Of a stretch of DNA of 39,190 nucleotides, positions 24,531 to 33,206 are shown one piece after another. This DNA comes from Mesorhizobium sp. Lineage in GTDB: Bacteria > Pseudomonadota > Alphaproteobacteria > Rhizobiales > Rhizobiaceae. The DNA lies in assembly GCF_017306585.1 (NCBI RefSeq), contig NZ_JAFKIC010000150.1:1-39190 (forward strand), written 5' to 3'. A model generated the notes under the pieces. That model searched no databases and was not told the DNA's origin. It worked only from the letters and a program-made list of their open reading frames with translations. How positions within the stretch are numbered: the stretch's first letter is position 1; every line of letters starts with the position of its first letter. The translations under genes and the position numbers were made by a program.

Positions 24531-26669
24531 CTAATCGACTAGATCAGGCAAGGCTTCTTCGACGATGCTAAGATTTCGATCGAAAGTCTCGGTGTCGGAT
24601 GCGTCGGCGCGCAGAGCACGCACCTTGTTCAGGATCGCCGCAACAGCCGCTTCTTTCTCGGGCGGTATGCGTGTGGTCACCGCTTTGGCCGACAACGCGG
24701 AGAAATCGATGGCGGCATAAGCTGGTTCAGCGTCTGTCGATTTCAGCCGTTCTTTTACGGGTGCGCGCCTGCTTGGCGGAGCTATACGGCCCGCCTTTGC
24801 GGCAAATGTCGCGCCGCGCCGCAGGCGGGTCTGCAAGAGGCCTGAGCGGTACGCGGGTGCTGTCGGCACAATCGTCGGGAGCGCAGGAGAGGGAACCGCC
24901 GCGGAAGCGTCCGATGCAGGATTTTTCGTGCGCGAAGCGTCGGTAGAGGCGGGCAGGGGCAGGAACGCGTGTTTGGCGAGCTGGCCGTCGGCGAAATACA
25001 AATTGCGGGTGCCGAGGATAGGCAGTTCCCCACGCGGCAATATGATGACCTTGTTCTTGTCGAGCGTACGGATTTCGTCTGGCCGCATCAGGGGCCGCCG
25101 CACTTCCTTGCGGTGCTCCGAGCGCGTGTAATAAGTGTCGAACAACGTTGCCTTGGTGCGCGTCACGTCCTTTTGCACGTCCGACGTTTCGCCGAGCTGC
25201 TCGGAAACGTAGCGCAGATCGTCGGCGTCCTGCGCACCGAAAAAAATCTGCACGCGAGCAGCGTTGATGAGCGTCTTGCGCCCTTCCTGGCGATAGATCT
25301 CGTCGACTGCCTTCAGCGACTGCACGAAGAACCACATGGAAACGCCGTTGCCGCCAAGCACGCTCGCCATTTCGGTCACGTTCTCGAGCTTGCCGAGGTT
25401 CTGGAACTCGTCGAGCAGCACAAGCACTGGATGCTCGCCAGGCTGCGGCAGACTTTCCGACATGAAATTCATCATCTGCGTAATCAGGACGTTGAACAAC
25501 GGTCCAAGCGACGTAATCTGCTCGCGCCGCACGTCGAGATAGAGAGAAATCCGGTCGCGCTTAAGTTTGCGAATATCGAACGTGCTGCGCGAGGTAGCTC
25601 GCATCAGGCGCTCGTTGAGAAAGGGAGCCATGCCGGTCCGGACGCCGGCGTAGATTCCGGAAAACTGACGCTCGGACATTTCGAAATATGGCAGCAGGGT
25701 CTGTAGCGTGAAATGCGAACATTCGCGGCGGCGTTCCTCGCGCAGCGAGCCGATGAATTCGAGGAGCGGTTGCTCGGCGCCGTTCATGATCTCGAGGATT
25801 GTGGCAAAGGTCTTCTTCTCGTTTCGGATCGCAGGCGATTCCATGACGAAGGACGCGATGCCGGTAAAAAGGAGGCGGGCGTCGTTAACCCAGTAGGGAT
25901 CCGCGTTCGAAGGGGGGCGCGGAAATAGTGCCGCTGCGATGTTGCGAAGGTCGATGTCGCGCTGAGCTGAGTCCAGGGAGATGAAGTCCATCGGATTGTA
26001 GCGTGCGGTATTGCCGTCGGGATCAGCTGGCGCGAAACGAAACACGCGGCTCATGGTCGAACGGTAACCAGCGGTCGCCGCATAGGTCTCGCCCCGCAGA
26101 TCGAGAACCACGAGCGAATGCGGCCAGGTCAAGGCGTTCGGGATGATGAGAGACGTCCCTTTACCGGAGCGCGGTGGCCCTATGACGAAGCCTCCGACAT
26201 CATCGCCATCAATCCACAATTTCTTGCCGCCGATCAGCTTGCGCTGGGTCAACCGGATCTTGCCGGAGCGCTGATCGCGGCCGGGCGACAGGATTTCGGC
26301 AAGCCTGCCGCCGGCTCGACCGACGAAGACCCCGCCCACTTTCGTCAGCCCGGTTTTCGATACGTCGCTCATCGTCATGAAGCGAGAGTCATTGCGCTTT
26401 CTCGGGCGCATGAGAAACAGACTGACCAGGGGTGCAAGAAACCCTAATGCGCCCGCTGCAATGGCGTATTGGACCCGGCCAAAATTCCTCGCCATCGTGT
26501 CGCCCCAGGCCTGACGAACGACCGGCAATGGATTGGCGTTCAGCTGGTCGAACAGGACGTGGGAGCCGGTCCGGTACCAATCAGTCGCGGTATAGGCGAC
26601 CGTGAAGAGCAGGACACCCAGGGCCATTGCCATGAGCATCATGAAAATTGCTGTTGCGACTTTCTGCAT
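24531..26669 (-). CDS. virD4: Type IV coupling protein VirD4/TraG
   Basis: A 712-residue hexameric ATPase that links relaxosome and secretion channel. Two N-terminal membrane spans lie at about 7-27 and 66-88. Walker A GPPRSGKGTS is at 164-173, followed by LVVLDLRGETYAATAGYR. Walker B is VLVLLDEFQNLG near 425. The C-terminal 130 residues are Ala/Pro-rich and variable, as usual. Last gene of the minus-strand virB operon, 11 bases after virB11. The gene looks complete, unlike virB4 and virB10 in the same operon, so it could still serve relaxosome recruitment to another secretion system in the cell. Confidence 0.95.
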   Translation of the reverse strand: MQKVATAIFMMLMAMALGVLLFTVAYTATDWYRTGSHVLFDQLNANPLPVVRQAWGDTMARNFGRVQYAIAAGALGFLAPLVSLFLMRPRKRNDSRFMTMSDVSKTGLTKVGGVFVGRAGGRLAEILSPGRDQRSGKIRLTQRKLIGGKKLWIDGDDVGGFVIGPPRSGKGTSLIIPNALTWPHSLVVLDLRGETYAATAGYRSTMSRVFRFAPADPDGNTARYNPMDFISLDSAQRDIDLRNIAAALFPRPPSNADPYWVNDARLLFTGIASFVMESPAIRNEKKTFATILEIMNGAEQPLLEFIGSLREERRRECSHFTLQTLLPYFEMSERQFSGIYAGVRTGMAPFLNERLMRATSRSTFDIRKLKRDRISLYLDVRREQITSLGPLFNVLITQMMNFMSESLPQPGEHPVLVLLDEFQNLGKLENVTEMASVLGGNGVSMWFFVQSLKAVDEIYRQEGRKTLINAARVQIFFGAQDADDLRYVSEQLGETSDVQKDVTRTKATLFDTYYTRSEHRKEVRRPLMRPDEIRTLDKNKVIILPRGELPILGTRNLYFADGQLAKHAFLPLPASTDASRTKNPASDASAAVPSPALPTIVPTAPAYRSGLLQTRLRRGATFAAKAGRIAPPSRRAPVKERLKSTDAEPAYAAIDFSALSAKAVTTRIPPEKEAAVAAILNKVRALRADASDTETFDRNLSIVEEALPDLVD

Positions 26670-26680
26670 AGGTGTCCCCG

Positions 26681-27706
26681 CTAGATTGTCTCCGCCTTGG
26701 TGAACTTGATCTCGCTGATGCCGCGCCGGCCGCCTTCGGTACGGACCATCTGGACGACCACCGGAATGACCTCGCGCAGGTAGTCGAGGATTTCGCTCCG
26801 TGAGAGGCCCGAGCTGCCCTGCATGACCATGAGCGCCAGCCGCTCGTAGGCGGAGCGGGCGGAATTGGCATGAACGGTGGTGAGCGAACCAGGATGGCCG
26901 GTGTTGATCGCCTGGAGAAAAGCGAAGGTTTCGGCGCCGCGTAACTCGCCCAACAACAAACGGTCGGGTCGCATGCGAAGCGAGGCTTCGAGAAGCTGTT
27001 GCGCGGAGACTTTGGCAAGGCCCTGGTCGCCCTTCGAGGCTATCAGCGTGACGTTGTTGGGAGCCGGCAGCCTCAGTTCGCGGGTGTCTTCGATCGTGAT
27101 GATCCGTTCATGAGGCGGGATCTCCTTCAGGAGTGCATTCAAGAACGTCGTCTTGCCGGTCGACGTGCCGCCTGAAACGACGATAGAAACGCGGTTGCGC
27201 ACCGCATACTGCAGGAAGTCCATCGGCGACGTGTCGTGCAGCATTTCGACGAGTCGCTTTTCCTCGGTTGATAGCGCCAGGCCGCTGCCCATCGCCGTGT
27301 TTTCGAAGGCGCCGAGATCGTTGTAGGCTTCAAGGCTCATATCCATGATGACCTGCTTGCGGATCGAGATCGCCCCGCCTTCGGGAGCCGCGGGCGGCAA
27401 GATGCATTGGATGCGCTCGCCTGAGGGTAGTGCTGCCGACAGGACCGGTTTTTCTTCGTTGATGACCTGATTTGTCGCAGAGGCGACACCCGTCGAGATG
27501 TTGCGGATCCAGCCGGGCGTGACTTCGCGCTTGACGACGTGCTCCATTTCCTTGGCGCCGAGGCGTTCGATGAACAATTCACCTGGCCTGTTGATCGCAA
27601 TCTCGGAAACCGAGTCTTCGTTCAAATAGGACCATATTGGCTCCAGATGCGCGCGCAGGACCGGGGCTCTTGCCCAAGGGTCGGGGAGGGGATGCAGGGC
27701 GTTCAT
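26681..27706 (-). CDS. virB11: VirB11 traffic ATPase
   Basis: 341 residues, typical for VirB11. Walker A GGTSTGKTT is at 179-187, then the Asp box TIEDTRELRL, Walker B LLLGELRGAE and the His box NTGHPGSLTTVHANS. It is a cytoplasmic hexamer that powers pilus assembly and substrate passage at the base of the secretion channel. The start overlaps the stop of the upstream chimeric gene by four bases (ATGA), so the operon structure was kept across the deletion. No damage is seen in the gene itself. Confidence 0.95.
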   Translation of the reverse strand: MNALHPLPDPWARAPVLRAHLEPIWSYLNEDSVSEIAINRPGELFIERLGAKEMEHVVKREVTPGWIRNISTGVASATNQVINEEKPVLSAALPSGERIQCILPPAAPEGGAISIRKQVIMDMSLEAYNDLGAFENTAMGSGLALSTEEKRLVEMLHDTSPMDFLQYAVRNRVSIVVSGGTSTGKTTFLNALLKEIPPHERIITIEDTRELRLPAPNNVTLIASKGDQGLAKVSAQQLLEASLRMRPDRLLLGELRGAETFAFLQAINTGHPGSLTTVHANSARSAYERLALMVMQGSSGLSRSEILDYLREVIPVVVQMVRTEGGRRGISEIKFTKAETI

Positions 27707-29352
27707 TTCACCGGGCTCCCATAGCCGCGATAAAAATGATCCTTTGGCGTCGTGTAAAGAGGCGTCGGATCGATCGCTGCCTTCGGCCGCCCACCTGCCC
27801 TCATTCGTGCAACTTCTTCCTGAACCGGATCGGCGTACAAATCCGAGAAATCCAGATCTCGCCGCACCAGCACGACAATCGATGTGCCCTGGTCGACATA
27901 GACTGTCGGGCCAATGTTCTGCGTGTCGCGAAACGCCTCCTGCGCGAGTTGCTGCAAGGCGGTCGATGACTTGTCGAACGCGATGCCGCGGGCGTCGCGC
28001 TGCGAGCCGCTGCCACCATAAGTCACGGTCGTCGTCTCACCGGTTACGGGATCGATCGTCGACACCTGGCGCTGTTGTCCATCCTGGCCGCTATCGCCAA
28101 GCGAGGACAGATATTCAGAGACGCCGCCAACCACGGAAAGCATTATGGCGTTACCGTACCGTTCAACCCAGTGCGTATCGACACGGCCGCCCATGCCGCC
28201 GCGGCCGAGCGCGTCTGCGCCAGGCGATTTGATATCGACGGAAATGCCGTCCGAGCGGATGACCCTGCTCCAGACGATGAAAACACGCTTCTGACCACGC
28301 GCAAGCCCTGAGCGGTATTCCCCGGTCAACCGCCCCAATTCCTCGGGATCACAAGTGAACGGGTTTGGAGAGCCGCTCTTCGGCTGTTGCACCAGCTTGG
28401 ACGACTGCGATGCCTGAACATTCTGCAACGATAGAAGTTGGGCCAGCAACGTCGTAAAATCCCCCGCCTGGGCGAGGTACTGGTTGGTGACATCGGCGTT
28501 GATCCCACGAGCCGACGAGTTCACCTCCCAGGCGTCCTTGTATTCGGTCACCTGGCCAACGTTGCCCGCCAGCGCGTCGATTGCCGCGCCGTTGGCGCCG
28601 ATCTGCGATGAGCTTGCATCAAGGCCGCCAGCCGCCTTCCTCACCGTGCCCATGGCCGCGTCCTGAGCCGTGCCGCCTGCGCCGTCGGCCGTTACGATCG
28701 AGAATGGCGGCGGCGCGGCGGCGGGAGCCTTGCCGCTCGATACATAGTCGTTGAAGTAGCTGTTCCAGCGGCCGACGCCGCCGGCCCATTGGTTCTGCTC
28801 GCCTGCGTTCGATCCGTTGTAGAAGGAAGCGAGACAGCTGTAGTTCGTCGCCCCGCATTGCTTCACGCCCATTCCGAGGTATTTGACGCCGCCTTCGACA
28901 TTTTGCTCGTTCACGTCGCGGTCAAGTCCCATGGACTTGCCGGTGCCCTTGGTCAGCTGCATGACGCCTTTGACGCCGGTGTGGCTCCCGGCGCATGTGT
29001 CGAAGCGCGATTCCTGATAGGCAACGGACAGCGCCAGACCTTCGGGCACGCCGTACTTTTGCGCATAATAGCGGATCATCTTCACGTTACCCGCGTCGCG
29101 TTGCAACGCTTCGGCCGGCGATCGGCGAAACATCTGTGATCGATATTTGTTCGAATAGGTGCAGACGACGCTTTTCTTCTTGTCGGTTTCGTCCTTCTTG
29201 GCCTCATCCGACTTCGTGCTCTGCTGCTCGTCCTCTTGCCGCTTGTCGAGGTTCGGCCCGTCGATGACCGCGATCTGAGCGACAGCCACGGACGTGCTTC
29301 CCACTGTCGCGAGAGCCACGGCCAGACAAAAGCTGCTAAGCCGCTTCGTCAT
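27703..29352 (-). CDS. Chimera: lytic transglycosylase (virB5 position) fused to VirB10 C-terminus
   Basis: 549 residues from the ATG at 29352 (gggaga upstream, then signal peptide MTKRLSSFCLAVALATVGS). Residues about 90-185 are a lytic transglycosylase domain: ALSVAYQESRFDTCAGS with catalytic Glu114, GVKGVMQLTKGTGKSMG, then SCLASFYNGS. Residues about 210-335 are Ala/Gly-rich and then helical, ending PFTCDPEELG. From about 341 on the sequence is the C-terminal VirB10 barrel: LTGEYRSGLARGQKRVFIVWSRV, the antenna region near WVERYGNAIMLSVVGGVSEYL, and VYVDQGTSIVVLVRRDLDF. The VirB10 N-terminus with its membrane anchor is missing, and virB6, virB8 and virB9, normally located between, are absent. 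An in-frame deletion with junction near 28330-28350 explains this. Such a fusion should not work as VirB10. Confidence 0.85.
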   Translation of the reverse strand: MTKRLSSFCLAVALATVGSTSVAVAQIAVIDGPNLDKRQEDEQQSTKSDEAKKDETDKKKSVVCTYSNKYRSQMFRRSPAEALQRDAGNVKMIRYYAQKYGVPEGLALSVAYQESRFDTCAGSHTGVKGVMQLTKGTGKSMGLDRDVNEQNVEGGVKYLGMGVKQCGATNYSCLASFYNGSNAGEQNQWAGGVGRWNSYFNDYVSSGKAPAAAPPPFSIVTADGAGGTAQDAAMGTVRKAAGGLDASSSQIGANGAAIDALAGNVGQVTEYKDAWEVNSSARGINADVTNQYLAQAGDFTTLLAQLLSLQNVQASQSSKLVQQPKSGSPNPFTCDPEELGRLTGEYRSGLARGQKRVFIVWSRVIRSDGISVDIKSPGADALGRGGMGGRVDTHWVERYGNAIMLSVVGGVSEYLSSLGDSGQDGQQRQVSTIDPVTGETTTVTYGGSGSQRDARGIAFDKSSTALQQLAQEAFRDTQNIGPTVYVDQGTSIVVLVRRDLDFSDLYADPVQEEVARMRAGGRPKAAIDPTPLYTTPKDHFYRGYGSPVK

Positions 29353-30701
29353 GCTCGTTCTCCCATCCGCAGAAGTACGGCAGCCACATCTGCGGCTCAT
29401 CGCCGAAGGTCTCCCGGAGCCGCGCGCATTCCTTGCTGTTGGTTTCGTTCGAGGACAAGACCTTGATGAGATCGGGCATCGCCGACAAATCGAGCTTGGC
29501 TACGATCGAGTCGCTGTCGTGCTTGACAAGGAAGGTGCGTGTTTCCTTCGCGGTGCGGCGCACGAATTCGAATTCCTTCGCTGTCAACGAGAAGCGCTCC
29601 ATGTAGGAGTCCTTGCTCGCCTTCGGGTTGGGGAAGAAAATGTTGGTCTTCGTTTGCTCGATCAATGACGACGAGATGGAGGAATTGACGACGTCTTCCG
29701 CGGTCTGCGTGCCGAAGCCGACCACGCCGTTGCGGCGACGAATGGTCTTCAGCGTCTCATTGATGAAAGCGGCGAACACCTCGTCATCCAGCAACTTCCA
29801 ACCTTCATCGAGGAACAGCATGATCGGCGATCCTGCGCATCGCCGTGACACGATCTTCGATGGCGAAACTCTGCGTCAGGACAAACTCATGGGGTAGGCG
29901 CAAGAGACCGTCCAATGACCCCGGAGCGGTGAACGGCGGGTATTCCTTGATTGACACCATGGCGCCGAGCTTGCCTGTGTCCGGCCCGCGAAGTTCCAGC
30001 GCCGACTTGCCGAAAAACAGCTGCCGCGTCGCCAGCACATCACCAAGGCTCATGCGCGGCAAAGGCATTTCCACATCGACACCGCCGGCGAGGATCTTCG
30101 CCAAGAATTCCGCCGGCTCGGAGAAGAAGCTGTCGCGGCGCTTTACGACGCCGAGAAGACGCGCACCATAAGCCGTGAAATCCTTGACCATGCCGTCAAG
30201 GATGTCATGCAGTTCGGCTATTGCCTCTTCGCGGGTTTCTTCGCCGGCAGTGCTGATGCGGAATGCATTGAGCGCCTTGTCCACCCATCCGACCCGGCCG
30301 ACCATCGGACGGCGTATGACCGTCAGATACGCCTCGTTGACGAAAAGGTTTTTCGACCCAAGCTCATCCATGTAGCGGGCGTCGAGCTCGGCCACGAAAG
30401 GATTGTCAAAGTCGCCTTCGATCTCCGGCGTCACGTGGCGGCGGATGATTGTTGTGTAGACCGCAAATCGAGAGGTCGAAAGGTTGCGGAACGTCGTGTT
30501 GCGGTTGAACATTCGGCTGTTCAACTCGGCCTGGTCCATCGTCTGGAACGGCAGGCCGCTGAGCTGGATGGCGCCGACCAGAAAGCCGCTCTTCGTCACG
30601 ATCAGATTGTCATCGACATGGCGAAGGTAGGGGATGTGCATCGCAGCCGGCTTTTCGCGGCGGCGCTCACGGCCAAATTTCAGGTCTGCATTGAGGCTCA
30701 T
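29336..30701 (-). pseudogene. virB4: virB4 with internal deletion and frameshift
   Basis: VirB4 is normally about 790 residues. The N-terminal part, starting MSLNADLKFGRERRREKPAA at 30701, runs for about 285 residues to FVLTQSFAIEDRVTAMRRIA and then hits a stop within seven codons of the junction. The last 160 residues of VirB4 follow in another frame: PIMLFLDEGWKLLDD (Walker B), VVGFGTQTAEDVVNS, ending at 29336. About 320 residues, including the Walker A loop, are gone. The break is near 29830-29850. No fused product can bind ATP, so the secretion system lacks its essential ATPase unless another copy exists elsewhere. The start overlaps the virB3 stop by four bases, so the original operon coupling is still visible. 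Confidence 0.9.
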
Positions 30702-30991
30702 GGCGAATAGCTCCTCGCCCCCCAGAAAGTGAGGTTCGCCACCGCTCCGCGTTTGGAGACGCGCCGCTCGAAAATATGAAAGATGTAGGGATCGCGCTGG
30801 CACAGATAGGCACTGACCAGATGCACCACGCCGAACACGCCAAGACCGAGCATGAAGCTGCTCGTGGCGATAAAGCCGATCACCGCTAGGATGCCATTCA
30901 GTGCAAAAACTTCATAGCGCACGCCCCATTTCATCGGCGGGCGTGTCAGTGGCAGGCTGACCGGCTCGACATAGACTTCCTCGTCGTCCAT
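30698..30991 (-). CDS. virB3: VirB3 inner-membrane protein
   Basis: 97 residues. The N-terminal VEPVSLPLTRPPMKWGV matches the VirB3 start (L-x-x-A/P-L-T-R-P). One long hydrophobic hairpin (about 30-62) is followed by QRDPYIFHIF, the family's D-P-x-x-x-x-I/V signature. VirB3 works with VirB4 and the pilin in pilus assembly. The gene sits three bases after virB2 and overlaps the virB4 start. Intact. Confidence 0.93.
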   Translation of the reverse strand: MDDEEVYVEPVSLPLTRPPMKWGVRYEVFALNGILAVIGFIATSSFMLGLGVFGVVHLVSAYLCQRDPYIFHIFERRVSKRGAVANLTFWGARSYSP

Positions 30992-30994
30992 GGC

Positions 30995-31309
30995 TCAGCT
31001 GCCTCCCGCGGTCGCGCGAACTGCGTCCACCAGCTGGGCAGCGCCGAAGATAAGAGCGATGCCGATGATGATGGAAAAAGCCATCATCCACGCCAGCCGC
31101 CCCGTCATGGCGAGGAAGCCGAGAAAACAGACCGCGATGATAGCGAATGAGCGCGCTATGTTGCCCTGCAGAACGCCGACGAACCACTCCAGCACGTTTT
31201 CGACTGGTGCCGCCGACTGGGCGTATGCGGTCGCTGGCGCCAGCGCTATTCCGACCGCCGAGGCCAAGGCCAGTTTCAGGGCAAATTTGCCTGCTTTCCT
31301 GTATTCCAC
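30995..31309 (-). CDS. virB2: VirB2 major pilin
   Basis: 104 residues. A long signal peptide ends near ATAYAQS, followed by two hydrophobic segments (ARSFAIIAVCFLGFLAMTG and AFSIIIGIALIFGAAQLV) separated by a short RLAW loop, as in VirB2/TrbC pilins. After cleavage it would form the conjugative pilus. The start has aagggtgg upstream. Intact, although the downstream machinery is broken. Confidence 0.93.
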   Translation of the reverse strand: MEYRKAGKFALKLALASAVGIALAPATAYAQSAAPVENVLEWFVGVLQGNIARSFAIIAVCFLGFLAMTGRLAWMMAFSIIIGIALIFGAAQLVDAVRATAGGS

Positions 31310-31321
31310 CCTTGGCTCCTT

Positions 31322-31975
31322 TCAGTTGCCGAAATCCATGACATGACCATCCTGCCAGGCGTCCTCGCTTGCTGGCGGAGCGGCCGCGAGCATTTCGGAT
31401 TTGGTCAGGATGGGCTTCTTCGCGACACCGCCGAACTTCCAGCGGTTGAGTATTTTCACGATGTATTCCGCGGTCTCCGGATTCACCGGAATGCCCTGCG
31501 CCTTGTAGACGCTGTTGGGCCCGGCGTTATATGCCGCCAGCATCAGCAGCGGATCCTGGAACTCGTCATAGAGTGACTTCAGATAGCGCAAGCCAGCCCG
31601 AACATTTGCCTGCGTATCGCAACGGTCGCTCACGCCGAGATCGGCCGCCGTCCCCGGCATCAACTGCATGATCCCAAGGGCTCCGGCCTTGGACGGACCC
31701 TGATTGGCGCCGAGATCGCTTTCAGCCCATGCGATCGCCTCGGCCAGATCGGCGTCGAAGCCTTCGTCCAGCGCGACTGAACGCACAAGTTCGGCGACTT
31801 CAGTACGGTTTCCGGTCTTGCACGCCCCAGGCCTCTGCGCCCCGACTGAGGTAAGGGCTTGCGCCGGCATTGCAAAGGCGACCGCGACGCGGTCTGATGC
31901 CAGATCCCGGCCGTGCGCTTCCAAGGGCATTGTAGCGGCACACAGGGTGAGCAGAAGAGCTGTTCGAGTGTTCAT
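31322..31975 (-). CDS. virB1: VirB1 lytic transglycosylase
   Basis: 217 residues from the ATG at 31975. A GTG at 31996 would add seven residues but overlaps the operator motif, so the ATG is preferred. Signal peptide MNTRTALLLTLCAATMPLEAHG. The SLT domain has AIAWAESDLGANQ with catalytic glutamate in A-E-S, GALGIMQLMPGTAADLG, and LMLAAYNAGPNSVYKAQG. It opens peptidoglycan for the secretion channel. First gene of the virB operon. Note that the chimeric gene further on carries a second, different transglycosylase domain. Confidence 0.92.
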   Translation of the reverse strand: MNTRTALLLTLCAATMPLEAHGRDLASDRVAVAFAMPAQALTSVGAQRPGACKTGNRTEVAELVRSVALDEGFDADLAEAIAWAESDLGANQGPSKAGALGIMQLMPGTAADLGVSDRCDTQANVRAGLRYLKSLYDEFQDPLLMLAAYNAGPNSVYKAQGIPVNPETAEYIVKILNRWKFGGVAKKPILTKSEMLAAAPPASEDAWQDGHVMDFGN

Positions 31976-31989
31976 ACTGTCGCCAAAAT

Positions 31990-32033
31990 TTAACACTTTA
32001 CTATGGCTACACGCAGCCCTAGTAAAGTGTCAA
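31990..32033. promoter_or_regulatory. Paired operator motif in the virB1 / divergent gene promoter region
   Basis: Two copies of a 17-base motif face outwards. CCATAGTAAAGTGTTAA on the minus strand (32006 to 31990) points to virB1, and CCCTAGTAAAGTGTCAA on the plus strand (32017-32033) points to the gene at 32063. Together they form an 11-bp perfect inverted repeat. A third copy, CCATAGTAAACTGTCAA, lies at 37620-37636 by the HTH regulator gene. This is a shared operator or a promoter element. Confidence 0.75.
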
Positions 32034-32062
32034 CACCATATGCACCGCAGGGACGGATTTCG

Positions 32063-32665
32063 ATGAAACAGATTGCCCTTTGCACGGCTTTGCTGCTCCA
32101 GGGCACCGCGGCTTATGCTGGCGGCGCCGACGCTCCAAATGCCTTCGCGCAGCCGTCGGAACACTACCTGCTCCAGTTTGCCAAGCCGGGCGAGAAGGTG
32201 TTCGTCTATGAGCGCTACGATGCGAAAGGCGCGCTCTTTCAGCGCGACGCGGCGACCCTCAGTTCGCCGGTTAAGGCGTCGTCGGCGACCGAGCGCGTCA
32301 TCAACGGCGTGGCCTATCGACTGCGCGGCCTCGCGGCCTGCCCAAAGCCAAAGATTACCTACAAGACACAGGCGTGGGACTGCACGAAGGCCGCGCAGGA
32401 CTATGAAGAAGGAATCTACAACCATCGTGCTTCTGTCGTGCTTTGCAAAACGCTTGTGCTGCAGAGCAGGAAGGGGGAACCCGACGCCGTGTCGTGTTTT
32501 TCTCTCGTGGGTGCGGGCAATACAAACGACCCGTACAACGTCGCCTACGACGATGACGAAATGGTTTTCTTCGGCATGGCCGCAATCGGCCGCAACAAGG
32601 ACGGCAAGTCGCTGCGCCCCGATCTGGAGCACTCCGCCGACCTCGGTGGACAGTTCCAGGAATGA
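32063..32665 (+). CDS. Secreted hypothetical protein, transfer-region associated
   Basis: 200 residues from the ATG at 32063 (an earlier ATG at 32003 lies inside the operator and is not used). Signal peptide MKQIALCTALLLQGTAAYAGG. The mature part has VFVYERYDAKGALFQRDAATLSSP and four to five cysteines, including LAACPKPK and WDCTKA, likely disulfide-bonded in the periplasm. I recognise no domain. It is divergent from the virB operon across the shared operator and translationally coupled (four-base overlap) to the nuclease-fold gene that follows. Probably an accessory of the conjugation system; function unknown. Confidence 0.75.
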   Translation: MKQIALCTALLLQGTAAYAGGADAPNAFAQPSEHYLLQFAKPGEKVFVYERYDAKGALFQRDAATLSSPVKASSATERVINGVAYRLRGLAACPKPKITYKTQAWDCTKAAQDYEEGIYNHRASVVLCKTLVLQSRKGEPDAVSCFSLVGAGNTNDPYNVAYDDDEMVFFGMAAIGRNKDGKSLRPDLEHSADLGGQFQE

Positions 32666-33204
32666 AACAGGCGCGCTTTGCAGTGCTGGCCGCTTTTGGT
32701 TTGTGCGCATCGGCACAGGCCCAGGATGCATCCGAATCTACTGCGCAATCGCCCTTCGCGGTATCGAAATCGGCTCAACTGCTGACTGGAGATACCTGGC
32801 GTGACGGCGACCATCTTTTCCGCCTCTATGGCGTGCAGTCATGTCTGCGCGGCACGTCGGCTGAACAGCCAAATGGGAACAAACTCGATTGCGGGAACAT
32901 CTCGCTGGCGCATCTGGCAGCACTGTTCGATAGCGCGGCGGTGACATGCCAGCCAATCGGCTACGCCCTCGACAAGGCGGCCTTTGTCGTCTGCGGTGCG
33001 CAGCTGAACAGCGACACAATCGACGTCGGCACCGCGCTCATAGCGACCGGATACGCGTTTGCCGCAACGACAGCAAAGGGCAAAGCCGTCAACGAGAACT
33101 ACCTCGTCGCGGAAATCAACGCTAAGATGAAACGTGCAGGTTTGTGGGCCACGACGTTTCAGCACCCTGTTCAGCTGCTGCTAAATAAGCGATCGGAGAG
33201 ATAA
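32662..33204 (+). CDS. Secreted thermonuclease-fold (SNase-like) protein
   Basis: 180 residues with a signal peptide (MKQARFAVLAAFGLCASAQAQ). LLTGDTWRDGDHLFRLYGVQSC resembles the start of staphylococcal-nuclease-type domains (x-D-G-D-T-x-x-x-G-x-x-x-R-L-x-G-I-D-A-P-E). The acidic D-x-P-E segment is replaced by Q-S-C-L, so catalysis is doubtful. LVAEINAKMKRAGLWATTF fits the last helix and its L-W end. Four cysteines in the mature part suggest disulfides. Coupled to the preceding secreted protein gene by a four-base overlap. It may bind nucleic acid or cell-wall material during transfer, but that is a guess. Confidence 0.65.
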   Translation: MKQARFAVLAAFGLCASAQAQDASESTAQSPFAVSKSAQLLTGDTWRDGDHLFRLYGVQSCLRGTSAEQPNGNKLDCGNISLAHLAALFDSAAVTCQPIGYALDKAAFVVCGAQLNSDTIDVGTALIATGYAFAATTAKGKAVNENYLVAEINAKMKRAGLWATTFQHPVQLLLNKRSER

Positions 33205-33206
33205 GA

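Noticed and set aside
24969-25706. Plus-strand frame of 245 codons
   Set aside because: Antisense shadow of virD4.
27703-29352. Natural multidomain VirB protein rather than a deletion product
   Set aside because: VirB10 normally needs its membrane anchor, and virB6, virB8 and virB9 are absent exactly at this point of a conserved gene order, with a second deletion in virB4 nearby. Deletion is the simpler reading, though not proven.
29805-30701. Short VirB4 as a functional N-terminal protein
   Set aside because: It lacks both Walker boxes and ends a few codons after the junction; the downstream frame has no start signal of its own that would rescue it.
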